Positions 1 through 12,546 of a DNA stretch of 64,000 bases are shown one piece after another. The position numbers were made by a program, and so were the translations under genes. Below the pieces are notes generated by a model, which worked only from the letters and a program-made list of their open reading frames with translations, had not been told where the DNA came from and searched no databases. The stretch covers positions 244,732 through 308,731 of the forward strand of contig VTPC01091272.1 of assembly GCA_011009095.1 (NCBI GenBank), in the 5' to 3' direction. Each line of letters begins with the position of its first letter. Position 1 is the stretch's first letter. Source of the stretch: Ignelater luminosus. Its lineage: Eukaryota; Arthropoda; Insecta; Coleoptera; Elateridae.

Positions 1-3000
1 AACTAATGGTCAACTACGAATCTAGGTATCAATCAAAAAGATACCTTGTCTACCAAGAAATTTGCTAATACAAAATTTTATTTGGTTTTCTTAAAAATCT
101 TAGATTAATAAATCGTTTCCATTTCTAATTCTCGATTGTTTAAGCTCAGCTTGGATCGTGTTTATATTGTGACCTAATTTCAGGCAATTACCATGTAACA
201 ATTAACAAAATAGCTTTTCATCCTTTAAACTTCATGACTCAAGGCAAATTGGATTGATTTAAATATAGCAAATATGTAAATAATATGTTAGTTACAGATT
301 ATTATCTACAGGAACTTTCCATTCCAATTTTTCATATCAATAAAAATTTTTGTTTAATTTCGGTAAGTCAATAATAAAGACATCGTAAATCCTTACTTAT
401 GCCAGATTAAGGCACAACATATTTTGCACAAATCTAAATCTGTTCATAGTATCCTTGAATACGGTGGAATCCAATAAATTCCTAGAAACAAAGAAGATTA
501 AACCAGAACGATATTCTGTAACTATAAATTTTGACTTTCAAAAAAAACTTTTCAATCTATTACAGTTTGCCTGTTTGACGAATTAATTTGATTTTTAGTA
601 AAGTTTTCCTTCGGATTGTAGGAAATTTAAATCTAATATCCTTATAAATATATAAACATATAATTTATGAATAGATAATATATAAAATATCACAAACCAC
701 CATTTAGGTTTATAGGTCACGCGTTTCATTTGGTGAAGCATAATCGATTATAACTAAGTCTGAAATATTATGAAAACAAATAACTTTATAACCTAAATGC
801 TAGCCTGTAATTGTCAATAATGAAGTTTAGTATAAAATAAATATACGCCCTTCTGTAAAATCTATAGGGAAAGGAGGCACAATGAAAGGGATGCGTGTTT
901 TCATTCAAATTAACTTATAGTAAAATTTTATTATATGGGATAAATATGAACGATTTTGTTCTGAAAATAAGCGAACGCTCTTTGATAAAAAAAACTGGAG
1001 AAATACCCTTGACCATAATATTCTGCATGAAATATAGTACATGAAATGCGTGACATATATCGGCACGAAATATCGTCATTAAAATATTCTCTACCAATAA
1101 AACACAATCGGAACACTTGAGGAAAATTTCAGCAGCAGTTTAGAAGGCAATGAAACTTTAATGCGCAATTTTAATGTGGAGGGATTTAAAATAAGAATTA
1201 ATTTCCATGTAAATTATGCATAACTCCATGTCCCCCATAGCGGTAAACCAGGATTAATAATATATTCGGTTTAACGAAAGGCCGAAAGTGATGTAGGTCA
1301 TGAATCATTACTAAATTACTAAATGCATATAACGTCATCATGCAGGTGAATAGTAAATCAAGAGTTTTGGTGCAACAATGTTATAAATGAATCTACTTTT
1401 TATATTCTTTTCGATAACTTATTGACTGCAAAATAAAATAAAATTTACGGTTATTTCTAGGTATAAGCAATTTATAATAAAAATTTCTGCTATAAAAAGG
1501 CGTTTTAAACTTTCCCATTTTCCATGCAGTTGATCCCATCACGTCAATCATTGGAAAAACAACCCCAAGTGGCTCGTTTCTGTTATTGACCAGCTTTACT
1601 CTCAAACCAAAACAGAAGTATAGGTGGATGTAATTTACATTGATATTGGGATTTATTTCAGGTTTAAGGTGAAATTTCAAGAATCGACCTATAGAAATTC
1701 TCTATGGCATTTTTTGTAAGGTTTACCCCGAGCACGTTTATCTAGCTTTGTTGTTTTATCCTGTCTATGAGACAAAAAAATTAAAGTCAACAAATTGTAA
1801 CAAAGCTAAATTAAATAAGAACGCAAAAAAGTTTCAATGGAGAGGGTCAAAAACCCGCCTAGTAGAATTTATATTCTTTTTTTTGTCTAAAGATACATTT
1901 ATGTGAAAATAGAATCGAGAAGAGCAATTGGAAAGTTTTTATATAGCAACGCAATGGAATGAATGAAAACGCAGAATTTTCTTAAGTTCAAAGAACTCCT
2001 ATATTATTATGTATATGTGTGTTCATTTTCAGACAGAACAAAATGTTTTAAAATTTGCATTAAGAATCTACTTCTCTTTCTATGAGGATGAAGAAAATTA
2101 GAATTATTAGCTAGAAATTTACTCAAAAGAGTTCATAACCTCACTATTACGTCTAGACAGGAAAACGAATAAAATGGAATGAGAATAGAAAATGGAAACA
2201 CTAAAAACTAAAATTAGGTTAAGTTTAGAAATAGGAGTATTCTATTTAAAATACTAATTCAGCACAAATTTTACAACTTAATAAAAAAGGATAATATTAA
2301 AATCTTCCAGACAACTTTATTTGTACAAAAGATTCCACAGCACATAAAGATCCTTCAACGCCCTTAGCTTTTATTTACTTTTTGACCGCCGCGTCGTGCG
2401 TGAGTTGATTTTGTCTAACACTTATGATAGTGAATCAATATGTGTTTTGCAAAAGATGAATAGTCTGTTATAAGAAATACTTTAATGTAAAAAATTCAAT
2501 CAATAATTAACATAAAAAAATATTTTACTTTATCCAGTCTCAAGAAATCAACAGAATTGAGAACGTTCTTCCTGGAACTTTCCTCTTCGAGTTAATATTC
2601 TGCTTAATGCTTTTGAAATTCTAGGCTTAAGTACGTAAATTATTACAAAGAGACGTAGTGCTAAAACGTAATGATCCCTCGCCTAGTTGATTCCTAGTTA
2701 GTAATTAGAAACAGAAACAGGTCAACGTTAAATAAATAAGTGTCGTGCTAATTATACACCAGATTCAACTAAGCACAGCGTTCTGTCGTCAGTGGGTAAT
2801 CCACACATTAATTTGTCACATCAACAAAATATCACAATCAGAATATATGTATGCGTTACTACACGGAATCTAATAAAGCTTGTCGGCATTATGCATTCTG
2901 CATACAAATATTATCAAAGCGTAATAATTAATGGATACTTCTTGTTATGCCTGTAAGTTTGGTTTACAGTAATTCTTACTTAAATTTAGAACTAACTAAA

Positions 3001-3827
3001 ATTGGATTTTTTATTTCTGTTAACAAATTCCTAAAAATTTCTTATACATATAACAATATTACAACGCAAACAAACAATTTGTTACTGGATTTTGAGATTA
3101 CACCATCTTGCTGCTTTAAACAAACTTTAAATCAAGGTGTGAGAGCTCTCTTGTGTTTATTACTGGTAAAGTAGTCTGTGGAATATAAAGTTTGATAATG
3201 TTAAGTACTCGTTTTATTCATTTGTTTTAGTTTAATCGCAAATGAACACTTCTTTAGTACGCTCAAAACTACGTTTAACAAATCAACCATTGCAAGGAAC
3301 ATTACGATAATAACCACATTTCTTTTACAAATCAATAACGATAACTTAGTTGTTTTGTTAAAGAGAAACTGAAAACAAAACAACTGTAGCGTATATATAA
3401 GTTTTGAACTGTAAAGACATTTTTGATTATGGTGAGGTTTTAGCATCTTGAATGGGATTACGCATTTCATCTGGCATGTAGTTGAAGTTGGACCTACTAA
3501 AGACATCATCTTCATGTATAACTAGAAATCTTTGGAACTCGCTGCCTGAGCATTGCTTATAGTAACGTAAAACTGAATTATTAACTTTGGCTTATTTTGA
3601 GTTTTGATTTTCCTGTGATGTTTTAGGAACATAAAATACTATTATTTCAATAATACAAGAAAACTGACACTGCTTGGAGGTTTCTTTCATTGTCTAGTTT
3701 ATAAAATTCAAGATTGATGTGTGATTAAATAATAGCAAAACGATTATACATAAAATAATACAAAACTCTCTATAAGAAATATTTTTATGTAAAATTATCT
3801 TGTATCATTATGGATAAATAACAAACA
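1..3827. other. AT-rich non-coding stretch, probably intron
   Basis: No gene, RNA or complete mobile element is recognisable here. The open frames are short, have low-complexity AT-driven composition and carry no motif. A minus-strand frame at about 3460-3590 reads as a fairly natural acidic peptide in one phase, but it has no splice context or family match that I can name. Confidence 0.5.
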
Positions 3828-3829
3828 TA

Positions 3830-3855
3830 CAGTTGCTCATCGTGAAAGTCGGACA
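3830..3855 (+). repeat. Left outer terminal repeat of the Tc1-like element
   Basis: About 26 bp starting directly after TA. It shares the GTGAAA and TCGGA core with the inverted right end at 5427-5452, with a few substitutions and a one-base indel. Confidence 0.8.
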
Positions 3856-4032
3856 ATTAAATATAAATAGATTTTTTCTAAAAATTACAACAAATATTTT
3901 GCCTGAGAAATAAAATTATCATACTTATAGATCAATAAAGGAGCCAGCATTAGATTTTTTTGAAAATAACAAAGTTAATTTTCTTTAGTCATAATCATTA
4001 TAGAATATCAAAGAAATGATAGCAAATTTAAC

Positions 4033-4051
4033 ATCAAAATGAAACTAGGAC
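4033..4051 (+). repeat. Left inner repeat of the Tc1-like element
   Basis: ATCAAAATGAAACTAGGAC. It matches the reverse complement of 5232-5252 with few differences and shares the GAAAC-GGAC core with the outer repeat. It is a likely internal transposase-binding site. Confidence 0.7.
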
Positions 4052-4170
4052 GGTTTCGATAGCTTGTCTTATCTAGCCGGCGTGCACGGCACATTTTCGA
4101 TAATGTTGAAAATTTTAGTTCAAATTTGGTTTCTACTACAAACCGTCTATATTAGTGTAGTTTTACAAAA

Positions 4171-5183
4171 ATGGGAAGACAACGTGGTCAAACGTCTATC
4201 TAACTAAGAGAATTGGTTCTGAAGCATCACAATAAGGGTAAAACAGTTAGGGAAATTAGAGAAATAGTTGATCGTAGTCATTCTACAGTTCGTGATATCA
4301 TAAGCCGGTTTACGAAATTTAATATTATAGCAAATAAACCAAAAAAGAGTGCGTGAAAAATATTTAATGAAGCGGACGAAAGGCGGATCATAAGCCAAAT
4401 AACGAAAAATCCGAAATTGAGTGCTCCCAAACTGGCGGTCGAAGTAGAAAAATATCACCCCAAAACTATAAGGACTATTTTAAGGAAACATCAATTCAAT
4501 GGACGAGTTGTCCGAAAACAGCCCTACATTAGTAAAACAAATAGAATTAAAAGATTGAAGTTTGCTAAGGAGCACTCAAATAAAGATTTTTCTTTTGGAA
4601 TCGAGTGTTATTCACTGATGAAAGTAAAATTAATATTTTTGGGTCTGACAGTAGCACCTACATCTGGAAGAAAGCAAACGAAGAGTTGCGGCGGCAGAAT
4701 TTAAAGCCGACCGTCAAACACGGTGGAGGATCGGTAATGGTATGGGGATGCATGTCAGCTGCTGGTCCTGGAAAATTACAAATAATTGATGGAATAATGA
4801 ATAAGGACGTGTATTTAGCAATTTTAAAAAAGAATCTTCACAAAAGCGTACAAAAATTAGGAATCAGTGATGATTTTAATTTTTATCAGGACAACGATCC
4901 AAAACATAAGGCTTATAAAATACGGTCTTGGTTGCTTTATAATTGCCTGCATGTCTTGGAAACACCTCCACGGTCTCCTGATATTATTGCTATAGAAAAT
5001 CTATGGAGCTATTTGAAAACACAGGTGCGGAAACACACTATTTCTTCAAGAACAGACCTAAAAAGAGTAATTCTTGAAGAATGGAAAAAGATACCTCCTG
5101 CCTTATGTGAGAAAATAGTTAGATCAATGCCCAAAAGATTAGAAAGTGTCAAAAAGAGTAAAGGCCTTCCCACAAAGTATTGA
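4171..5183 (+). pseudogene. Tc1-type DD34E transposase, broken
   Basis: The first ATG at 4171 gives MGRQRGQTSI, the usual Tc1 opening. A paired helix-turn-helix DNA-binding region follows (LVLKHHNKGKTVREIREIV), and after it the DDE domain. The catalytic residues are visible as LFTDES, YQDNDPKH and AIENLW, with 34 residues between the second Asp and the Glu, the Tc1 DD34E spacing. GGGSVMVWGCMSAAGPG is the typical core. The frame is interrupted by TAA at 4201-4203 and TGA at 4354-4356, and shifts by one base near 4600, just before the first catalytic Asp. From about 4605 to the stop at 5181-5183 it stays open for 192 codons. It cannot make transposase as it stands. Confidence 0.9.
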
Positions 5184-5231
5184 TTTTAAAATAATTGATT
5201 GTTATATAAGTTTTAATTATAATTTCTGTGA

Positions 5232-5252
5232 TTGTCCGAGTTTTATTTTGAT
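5232..5252 (-). repeat. Right inner repeat of the Tc1-like element
   Basis: Its reverse complement, ATCAAAATAAAACTCGGACA, matches the left inner repeat. It lies 49 bp after the transposase stop codon. Confidence 0.7.
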
Positions 5253-5426
5253 ATTAAATTTGTATTTAATTTAGAATTAATTATTTTTTTGCTTTATTTT
5301 TTGAATTTATTGATTTTTCTTTTATTAAATGTATACAGTAAACTGCCATTTAATAGAGTATCTACTTTATTTCAATTTATTGTAATATTATTTTTTAATT
5401 ATTAATAATTACACATTTTCATAACA

Positions 5427-5452
5427 GTATCCGAGTTTCACTTTGAGAACTG
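5427..5452 (-). repeat. Right outer terminal repeat of the Tc1-like element
   Basis: Inverted partner of 3830-3855, followed directly by the TA duplication at 5453-5454. Confidence 0.8.
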
Positions 5453-5454
5453 TA

Positions 5455-7635
5455 TAAGAGTGTATAACGAAACGTGGATATATAATGTACGTTCTGTTAT
5501 ACATGCCGAAATCGACTTCGATAAAGGCATCTGTTCTTGATGAGGTACTACATTAAGATTTGTGCAGTTGCAAACTAATCTAAAAATTCACCGGAAGCAA
5601 AAAAAATTCAGAACAAAATCCTGCTTACAACAAGCTGTTTACTAATCTATGGCAAGGAAGCAAACATGCACAGCAAGTCGAGCAGGAAACGATAACATGT
5701 AAGCAAATTGCAAGTAGAAAAACAAACTGAGCAATAGTACTGCAGAATCACATAAAACTTATTTTATATCTATTGGTAAGCTTAGCTAAACTTAAGTTAC
5801 GATGAGCAAAATTAATAGAAAGAAGCAAAAACGTTTTCTTGGTAGACAAAACAGTTACGGCAGGAAGAAGAAGAAAAATCCACATAAGTTAAAGTATGGG
5901 CAACAGCCAACTAATAAAGATTTCTTACTGAAAAATAAGTATATCATGATGGACTTATGATTATGTCATGACCCACGCATTCAGACCTTGAAACACTAGA
6001 AAGATTCGTCTCGTAAGTTATAACCTTCAGAATGAAATGCTTGATCAATACAAATATGACCATAATAGTTGCGGAAGAGAAATTTTTTTGAATGGTCGTT
6101 GAGTTTAATCTCTTATGCTGAGAATACTTCAGTGACGATCTTCCAGATTTGAAAGCCAAAATAGTTATTGTCAATTCTAGTAACTAAATATAATCTTCTT
6201 AAAGATACTTTTAAAGAAAAAAAGGTTTGGACAACAGAAATATTACTCAAAAAAATTTAAACTTTTTAATTATTGAATTAATGAAAAAGTCACTGAATAA
6301 ATGTAAAAAGTTTTCCAGGATTAAAACATGCCGAAATCCAGTTAACAAATTCTAGCCAAAACTATCTTCTACTATAAGATACAGCCTTTTATACAAAGAA
6401 CCTCGCACAATTCTTATGGATTTTGGTTATTGGTGAGATTGCCTGAAACTGTAATAAATTATAGTTTTTGACTAAATTATCATGGTCACAAAGTTTAAAA
6501 AGGGCCAGTTTCTATTGTTGCAGTAACTTGAAATGCTTTCTGTTCTTAAATAGATATCCTGTAGCTCGAGAACGAATTATCGTATCGAAATGGAATTTTG
6601 GTGGTTGGTCAAGGCAGAAAAGTAGTTCTCATACGATTTGGACACCGTCAATCTTTTTTTAATTTTTTTTGCCGAATATTTTATATTTCAGGAACGAACT
6701 GTATCGAAATGGAACTTAATTAGCTTTGGTTTTCAAGTCAGTCGGGTATCACCATCAACCAAAGTCTCATCTCGATGCGACAATCCTGAGATATAGCACA
6801 TCCAGCAGAAAACAAACGACAATTGGCGGTGTCGCGATTGTTTGAAAACCGCTATCAACAGTCAAAATTCTATCTAAATACAAAAATGTTTTCCCAAGCT
6901 GTGAGATACTTGTCTAAAATGCCAAAGGCGTTTAAAACTCGGTTGTTAATTGATTAGCTGACTGGGCCTGTTTTACAAAGTTCATTGCAGATTCCTTTGG
7001 AAGAAAACGCTTTAAAGCATTGAAAAACCGTCTGTGAGTGTTATATTTATTGTGTTGATGAGAAAAAAAACTGGTGCAATCTTAATTATGGCGTTTTAAG
7101 TTTAGCGTTCTGAATGGTCACTAATATGTCTTAAGCTAATCAGAACTTGAATTTCCAAAGCCATAATTGAATGTGATACCTGTTGACAAAAAATTTAAAA
7201 TTGGTATCTGCAAATTTGCACAAATACAACTATATCTTTTGCACTCTTCCTGAAAGAAATCCTGACGGTGCGGCACTTTTGACAGTATGTTCAAGTATCT
7301 CCAAAACCGATATCAGATAGCTTTATAATTGTTTATCAATTAGAAGGTAAGGTTTGGAGTCTACCTCGGGAAAGCCTGAGGCTCCTGCCTACTGATCCTG
7401 TACAAAATGAATATACGAGATAAATTGTCACAGTTTTGTAAAGAATTTTTACGTGACGAAACAAAACGTAAATTGAAACATTCTTCAAATGCCTTTAGGG
7501 CAGGTTCAACACTTTTTTTAGATTAATCAGCCTCTTTGAACTGGCCGCGGTTTGTTAGCAAAGGTCAAGTTCTTCAGTAACTAAAGTTACTTGTTTTGAA
7601 AACTCTAAAACCATCTTTTCTAATATTAAGTTCAC
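5455..7635. other. Non-coding stretch with a small local duplication
   Basis: No gene is seen. Just past the Tc1 end a short imperfect hairpin lies at about 5463-5502. Two similar segments occur at 6568-6597 and 6691-6716, about 121 bp apart, both containing GTATCGAAATGGAA. This suggests a small tandem duplication inside an unidentified old repeat. Confidence 0.45.
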
Positions 7636-8170
7636 TGCGATACTTCTCCTGACCCAGTACGGATTCCGCCCAATCACGTCCACTCAGAATCCGCTTTAAG
7701 ACTCCATATGAACGCCAGCATGGCTCTAAACATCACAAGGTACATATTCAAGACCTTCCTGGACTTGGAGCGCGCAATTTACTAAGTTTTGGCACGAAGG
7801 GCTTCTTCAAAAGCTCCGCTCCACCAGAATTCCTTCTCAGTACGTGAGCATCATTCAAAGTTTTCTGATCCGAGCCCAGCCTCTTGAAATCGATACACAG
7901 GAAGGAGAGGGCTGTGACTTGGAGACTACTTTGACTGGATTGTTTTCACTCCTCCGGGAAGGTTTGCGAGCTAGCCGGAATACTTCCGACAGACGTCAGA
8001 CTCGATCTCCTGGGTGACGGCTTCGTAAAGAGAATCATAAAACAGAACCGAATCGCCGCTCTTAATACCCTGAGAACTCTCACCGGTCCCATTCCTAAAA
8101 AGCCCTAGAAGAATTTCCAACTCCCTCCAGCCATCCATCCTTGAGAGCAAGACATTCCAAACTCAAAATC
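7636..8170 (+). mobile_element. Jockey-like LINE fragment, internally deleted
   Basis: Several short frames together read as part of a non-LTR reverse transcriptase. QYGFRPNH and FLDLERA are followed by FWHEGLLQKLRSTRIPSQYV, the fingers/palm stretch around the first catalytic Asp in Jockey/CR1-type elements. Further on, AGILPTDVRLDLLGDGFVKR and KQNRIAALNTL look like the extreme C-terminus of the same protein. The reading frame changes between these pieces. Most of the palm, including the YADD box, is missing between them, so a large internal deletion joined the front of RT to the tail. GC content is well above the surrounding DNA. Clade assignment is from memory of the family; ends are approximate. 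Confidence 0.7.
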
Positions 8171-8209
8171 ACCTAATCACCAAACCTTCCTAATTTTCTA
8201 ACCCTCCGC

Positions 8210-8600
8210 ACTTCTTCCCCGTCGCAACTCTATTTTATGTTTCAGGTTCTATCAAGATTCCGGAGGCCAACGACATACAAGCGGCCAAGTACGCAGGATC
8301 GCCAGCCGTGGTGGGTTGCTGAGCACTCGTAGTATGAGTGGGCGCGCTCGACGTGGTTGCCTTGCACCAGCATCAACGCTGAAGAAGACGGAGAACTGGG
8401 GACCGGATCGTCGATAGAGCTGACGTGCAGATCTCTTCACCATTCTCTCCGGACCGACCAGGCCGGATATTATGTCGTGAAGAATTTAGCTGAAAGTTTA
8501 TTATCACGCCATCCTATCCATCCTCGACCGCATGCAGCGTTCGCTCTTCCAGATTACCAAATTATATTCAGGCCGAAAAGGCATATGTCTACAGTGACAT
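8210..8600. other. GC-rich block of unknown origin
   Basis: This block is clearly richer in G and C than the intron around it and directly follows the Jockey-like fragment. It begins after TTTATGTTTCAG, which resembles a splice acceptor. Open frames exist on both strands (8357-8614 plus, 8252-8443 minus), but neither has a recognisable motif or a convincing donor site. It may be another part of the neighbouring LINE, a separate element, or a decayed exon. Confidence 0.35.
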
Positions 8601-8614
8601 CTGCTGCTGGGTAG

Positions 8615-11600
8615 CAACTGGAACAAATATGATTTGACCTTTGATCTTTGACTACTATACTTCAGAGTGATATTACTAAAACACTCTACTGTGCAGCAAA
8701 GTTGAAAAATTCAAATTTTCTTTTTGTTGGTTTTTAAGCCATGAGGTTTTTAGCCTTTTCATCACTGAAGGTGATTATTTGCCACTTTGATATTCAAGAT
8801 TTAAATTAACAACGAAAAGTGGCTTCTAGTCTAGAGTGAGATGTAGTAACTTTATGTAAAGTTGGAGACAGTCGATTTCAGAATATGTACGCAACAAATA
8901 GGCCTTTTTGACCTTTATTATTAACTATACTAAAGCAGATATTGATTTATACAAAAATAAACAAGAAAGTACCTGCGGCAAATCAAAACCTTCTATACAT
9001 TTACTCCAATCTTGAATTGTTTGAAAACAAAATTTTGTAAGAGCATGTCAGATATTAGGTATTAGTAATGAGACCAAGAAATCTATCCGTTTGTTGTGAA
9101 AAACAATCTGAAAAAAAGCATTTCAAACTATTTATCCGTTAAATGATAAAATTTTCCAGTTAGCAATGTTTCATTTCGATTTAACATTTCCTCTTTTAAA
9201 CATGAATTTCCCAATACTTTTATTTGTGTGTTAATTAGATTTTCCATTATTAATTAACAACTATACGTTTTTTGGCGCCTTTTGTTTCATAATAATTTAC
9301 TATTAAAATAACAGCCTCAGATAAAAATGCAGTAAAAATTAATTAATAAAAGTAAATCAGTCTTCTCCTGTCAGTTTATGCTTGCAATTAAAATTCTATA
9401 ATAAATTAAGCGACTAAACAAGTTTACTTTTATTATTATTCTACTGAATTTTTAAATAGAATTAATTAAAGTCTCCAATATCCTTTTATGAAAATATATC
9501 AGAAAATCGATTATAATGTTAAAATATAACTGACATTCTATCATCAACCTGAAAACTTCCGGGTAGTTCTGTTTTAATCCCTTAAAATAATTCCAGGGGA
9601 AAATTTGTTTTTGTACAAAACCTGTCACTGGCAGTAGAACAATCCTAATATTCTCCGACGACCTATGTCTTTGTTCCTTATGTTTTGTACAATTGAACGT
9701 CTATAGAATATTAACTTGGCTTGTTAGACGTATAAATTGTTCTCAAATTAGGCAGATAATTGTACCCAACATTTTTAATTAACGATGATCAGTAATTTAA
9801 ACTTGGTGTAATTTCTGGTATGAGAAAGCTTTTAAAACAGTTGCTGTCAGGTTATTTAATTTAATCTATGATAAGTTTTTAAATAACGACATTCAAGTGA
9901 TGTATAATTAAACTCTTATACGGTGTAGAAAGAACAGTTATCTTATCATTTATCTCTGCCTTCAAACAAATTTTGGAGGGTAACTTTTCTTTAGTTTTTG
10001 AATGGGATAAATTTTTTCGCGGTGACTTAGACGTGTAACAGACATCTTGCGTTTTTTACGTCCGTCGTATACAACCTGTAAACTTAAAGAGGACCTCCCA
10101 GAGCTAATGTAAGAATATTTATATGAATTTTCCGATACTACTTCTAGGTTTATATATTCTTTAGTTTATTTGTATTTTCTGTAAGTGGCTCAGGGTAATT
10201 ATCGACACATAACATTTTAACAGAAATGGGAAGTAAAAGTACTAATACAAACGAATCTAGAAATGCACCTGCTTAGTTAGGCGCTCTTGGGTGTGTATAA
10301 CTTGTTGCATTTATGTGTAACAACAAGTATAGTTAGTATAATAATAATTGTCTTATTTTTATATATTTTTTTATTAAATCTGAACTTTTAACTGCTGCCA
10401 GTTAGAACAACCAAGATACATAGACTGGCATAGATAAAGGATTATTAGATACCTTCTAAAGCAATCATTCTTTTCTTTTTCATTTTTTTGCTTACCGTTC
10501 ACCATCAATAAAAGACAATACTGCAGTTATATCCTAATTTTACGTGGCAGTTATTTTTCAACAATAATTAAAAGAAATACATACTAAAAAAACTAGAAGC
10601 AAAGTACCTAGAATGTAATTATGCATTTAGTTTTTGATGGTATTGACGACTTTAAACTCCTATTAGGTAAAGTCTCAATAACATTTCTATAACAGAGATT
10701 AGAGTAGTTTTAATAGTCATAAGCATACCAAGATGGGATGTCGATGTAAGTAGCTCAGCTTGTTACATACCCGTTTGGTTAAAGACTCTGGCCTATAAAA
10801 CTAATATATCATTGTAGTTGCAAATTGGTATATAATTCCTCTAAACTCTACCTCAATGGTATTTCCAGATGAGCTTCTAATTAGAAGTAACACCCAGGTA
10901 CTTATTTTTGTAACCCCAGCTACATAAGATTAATTAATCTAATAAGATGATTTCCTTAGCGAATAACATTATTTTAGTCTTAATGAACTATGTACTGCGC
11001 TCACGATATCAGCTTTTAAAAAATCTTAGCTCGCATTGTCGCATGCCAAATGAATCCATGTATCTAAAAAGATTATCAGGCTAGAGTCTTCTTGATTCTC
11101 GAAAAAGCTCTAAATGCATTTTTAGAGTTGCTAAGCTTGATGAATTCAGTTCAGTATTATATAATTTCTCAGTAAAAAATGATTTTCATAATTAATCTAC
11201 CTGAGTTAATCTAGTACACACTGAATAACAGATGCATATAGCTTTCTTTTCAGCTGTGCCTATAGTGGTCAGCACATAGCCTTTTTATGGTTTGACAATA
11301 TTTCCTGCTTAAATTTAAAATCTGTCCTGTTGTTTTCATAAGACTGTTTTTGTCTAAAGTACTTATGTCCTGTAAGCAACTTCTTAAAGGCTGTTGTAAC
11401 TATAAAAGATTTTTTATTAAGTGAGTTGAAGCTGTCGTTTCATTTTATGTATAACTACAAAAGCCGATAATATTTTCATCGCCATCAAAGAGAGCTTTTA
11501 ATGGCCTTAGTAAGGTATAGGCAAACCTTTAAAGTTTAATTAACTTGGTTACTACTGCTTTATTACCTAGATCACTGCAGGGTAAATAACCATAGGTACG

Positions 11601-12470
11601 ATTACTTTTTGTACTGTCAGTACACCGGCCCAAAGGGCCATAGTCGTTTTGGATATGATATGGTATTAAGGATTAGCTTGGCATCTAAAGTTACTCTTTA
11701 CCCCTGTAAATCTGTTTCCTTGATCTGAGCGTTTTTAGGTTTTTAGGTTTTCAAATTTCTTAGTTTTTGGTTTAACTCCAGTTTCGTTGGGAATGTTATC
11801 AAAGCTACTAATGAGGAACTGTAGCAAACTCACCAGTTCTTCAGCTGATAAAGGCATTAACAACATACTTTAGCAGTAATTTTCGTTTCCCTGGCAAACT
11901 AAGTCGTGATGATGAAAATATATTCAGTTGCTAACTGATATCGCATTCAGACAGTAACTATCAAATTGGAGGTAAATTCAACTTTAATCTCGCGCTTTTG
12001 GGTAACGCAGCAGGGAAAACATCATGTTTTTTACAGATTCTGTATCCAGTACCGTATTGCTAAATTAGGTACATGTGTAAAACAAATCAAATAATTGTTG
12101 CATAAAATTCATCTGTACTCAATCTTCACTAACTGTACCAACACCATTCATTAGTCAGGCATCGCTCAACACATGCCTGCATGCCTGCACCTTAAGTTAA
12201 ATGCACAAAGCACAAAGAGTATCTAGAATACCAACTTTCTGCGGTAGTCATTAACTGAAACATGAACAGGCACTTATCTGTGAGATAAGCAAATAACCCT
12301 TAAGTGAGAGGTGACGTCATCAAAGCTTCTTGTCGGAAATTCAAAGTTTAGGGAACTATTGGAGAAAAACCACGGCTTACTGCATCGACTTTTATTGGTA
12401 GTAGTAACTAGGCTAGGGAAAAGCGTGGCCATTGCGACCTCTATAAAAATTTAAATAGTAGGCGCTTTTG
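8615..12470. other. AT-rich non-coding stretch
   Basis: No coding region, RNA gene or complete element can be supported here. Only short AT-rich frames and small palindromes are present. Confidence 0.5.
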
Positions 12471-12541
12471 ATGCTTGTATTCAAGAGCAGATAGTAAGAC
12501 GACGTGATGATAATTAAAAAGTTCCTATTTCATTGGTATCA

Positions 12542-12546
12542 CGTCG
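12542..12546. repeat. Target-site duplication CGTCG, left
   Basis: CGTCG lies immediately before CACAGTG and is repeated directly after the other end at 14859-14863. Five-bp GC-rich duplications are characteristic of Transib. Confidence 0.85.

Larger units (their letters stand above)
3830..5452 (+). mobile_element. Tc1-like DNA transposon with IR/DR ends, decayed
   Basis: A 1,623-bp element flanked by TA on both sides (3828-3829 and 5453-5454). The outer terminal repeat begins CAGTTGCTCATCG at 3830; its imperfect inverted partner ends GAGAACTG at 5452. A second, inner pair lies at 4033-4051 and 5232-5252 (ATCAAAATGAAACTAGGAC against its inverted near-copy). This makes the double inverted/direct repeat arrangement known from several Tc1 families such as Sleeping Beauty. 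The interior holds a broken DD34E transposase. The two outer ends differ at several bases and by an indel, so the copy is old. Confidence 0.9.

Noticed and set aside
3201-3515. 104-residue minus-strand frame
   Set aside because: No motif or splice support. An alternative phase at about 3460-3590 looks more protein-like but ends quickly and could not be identified.
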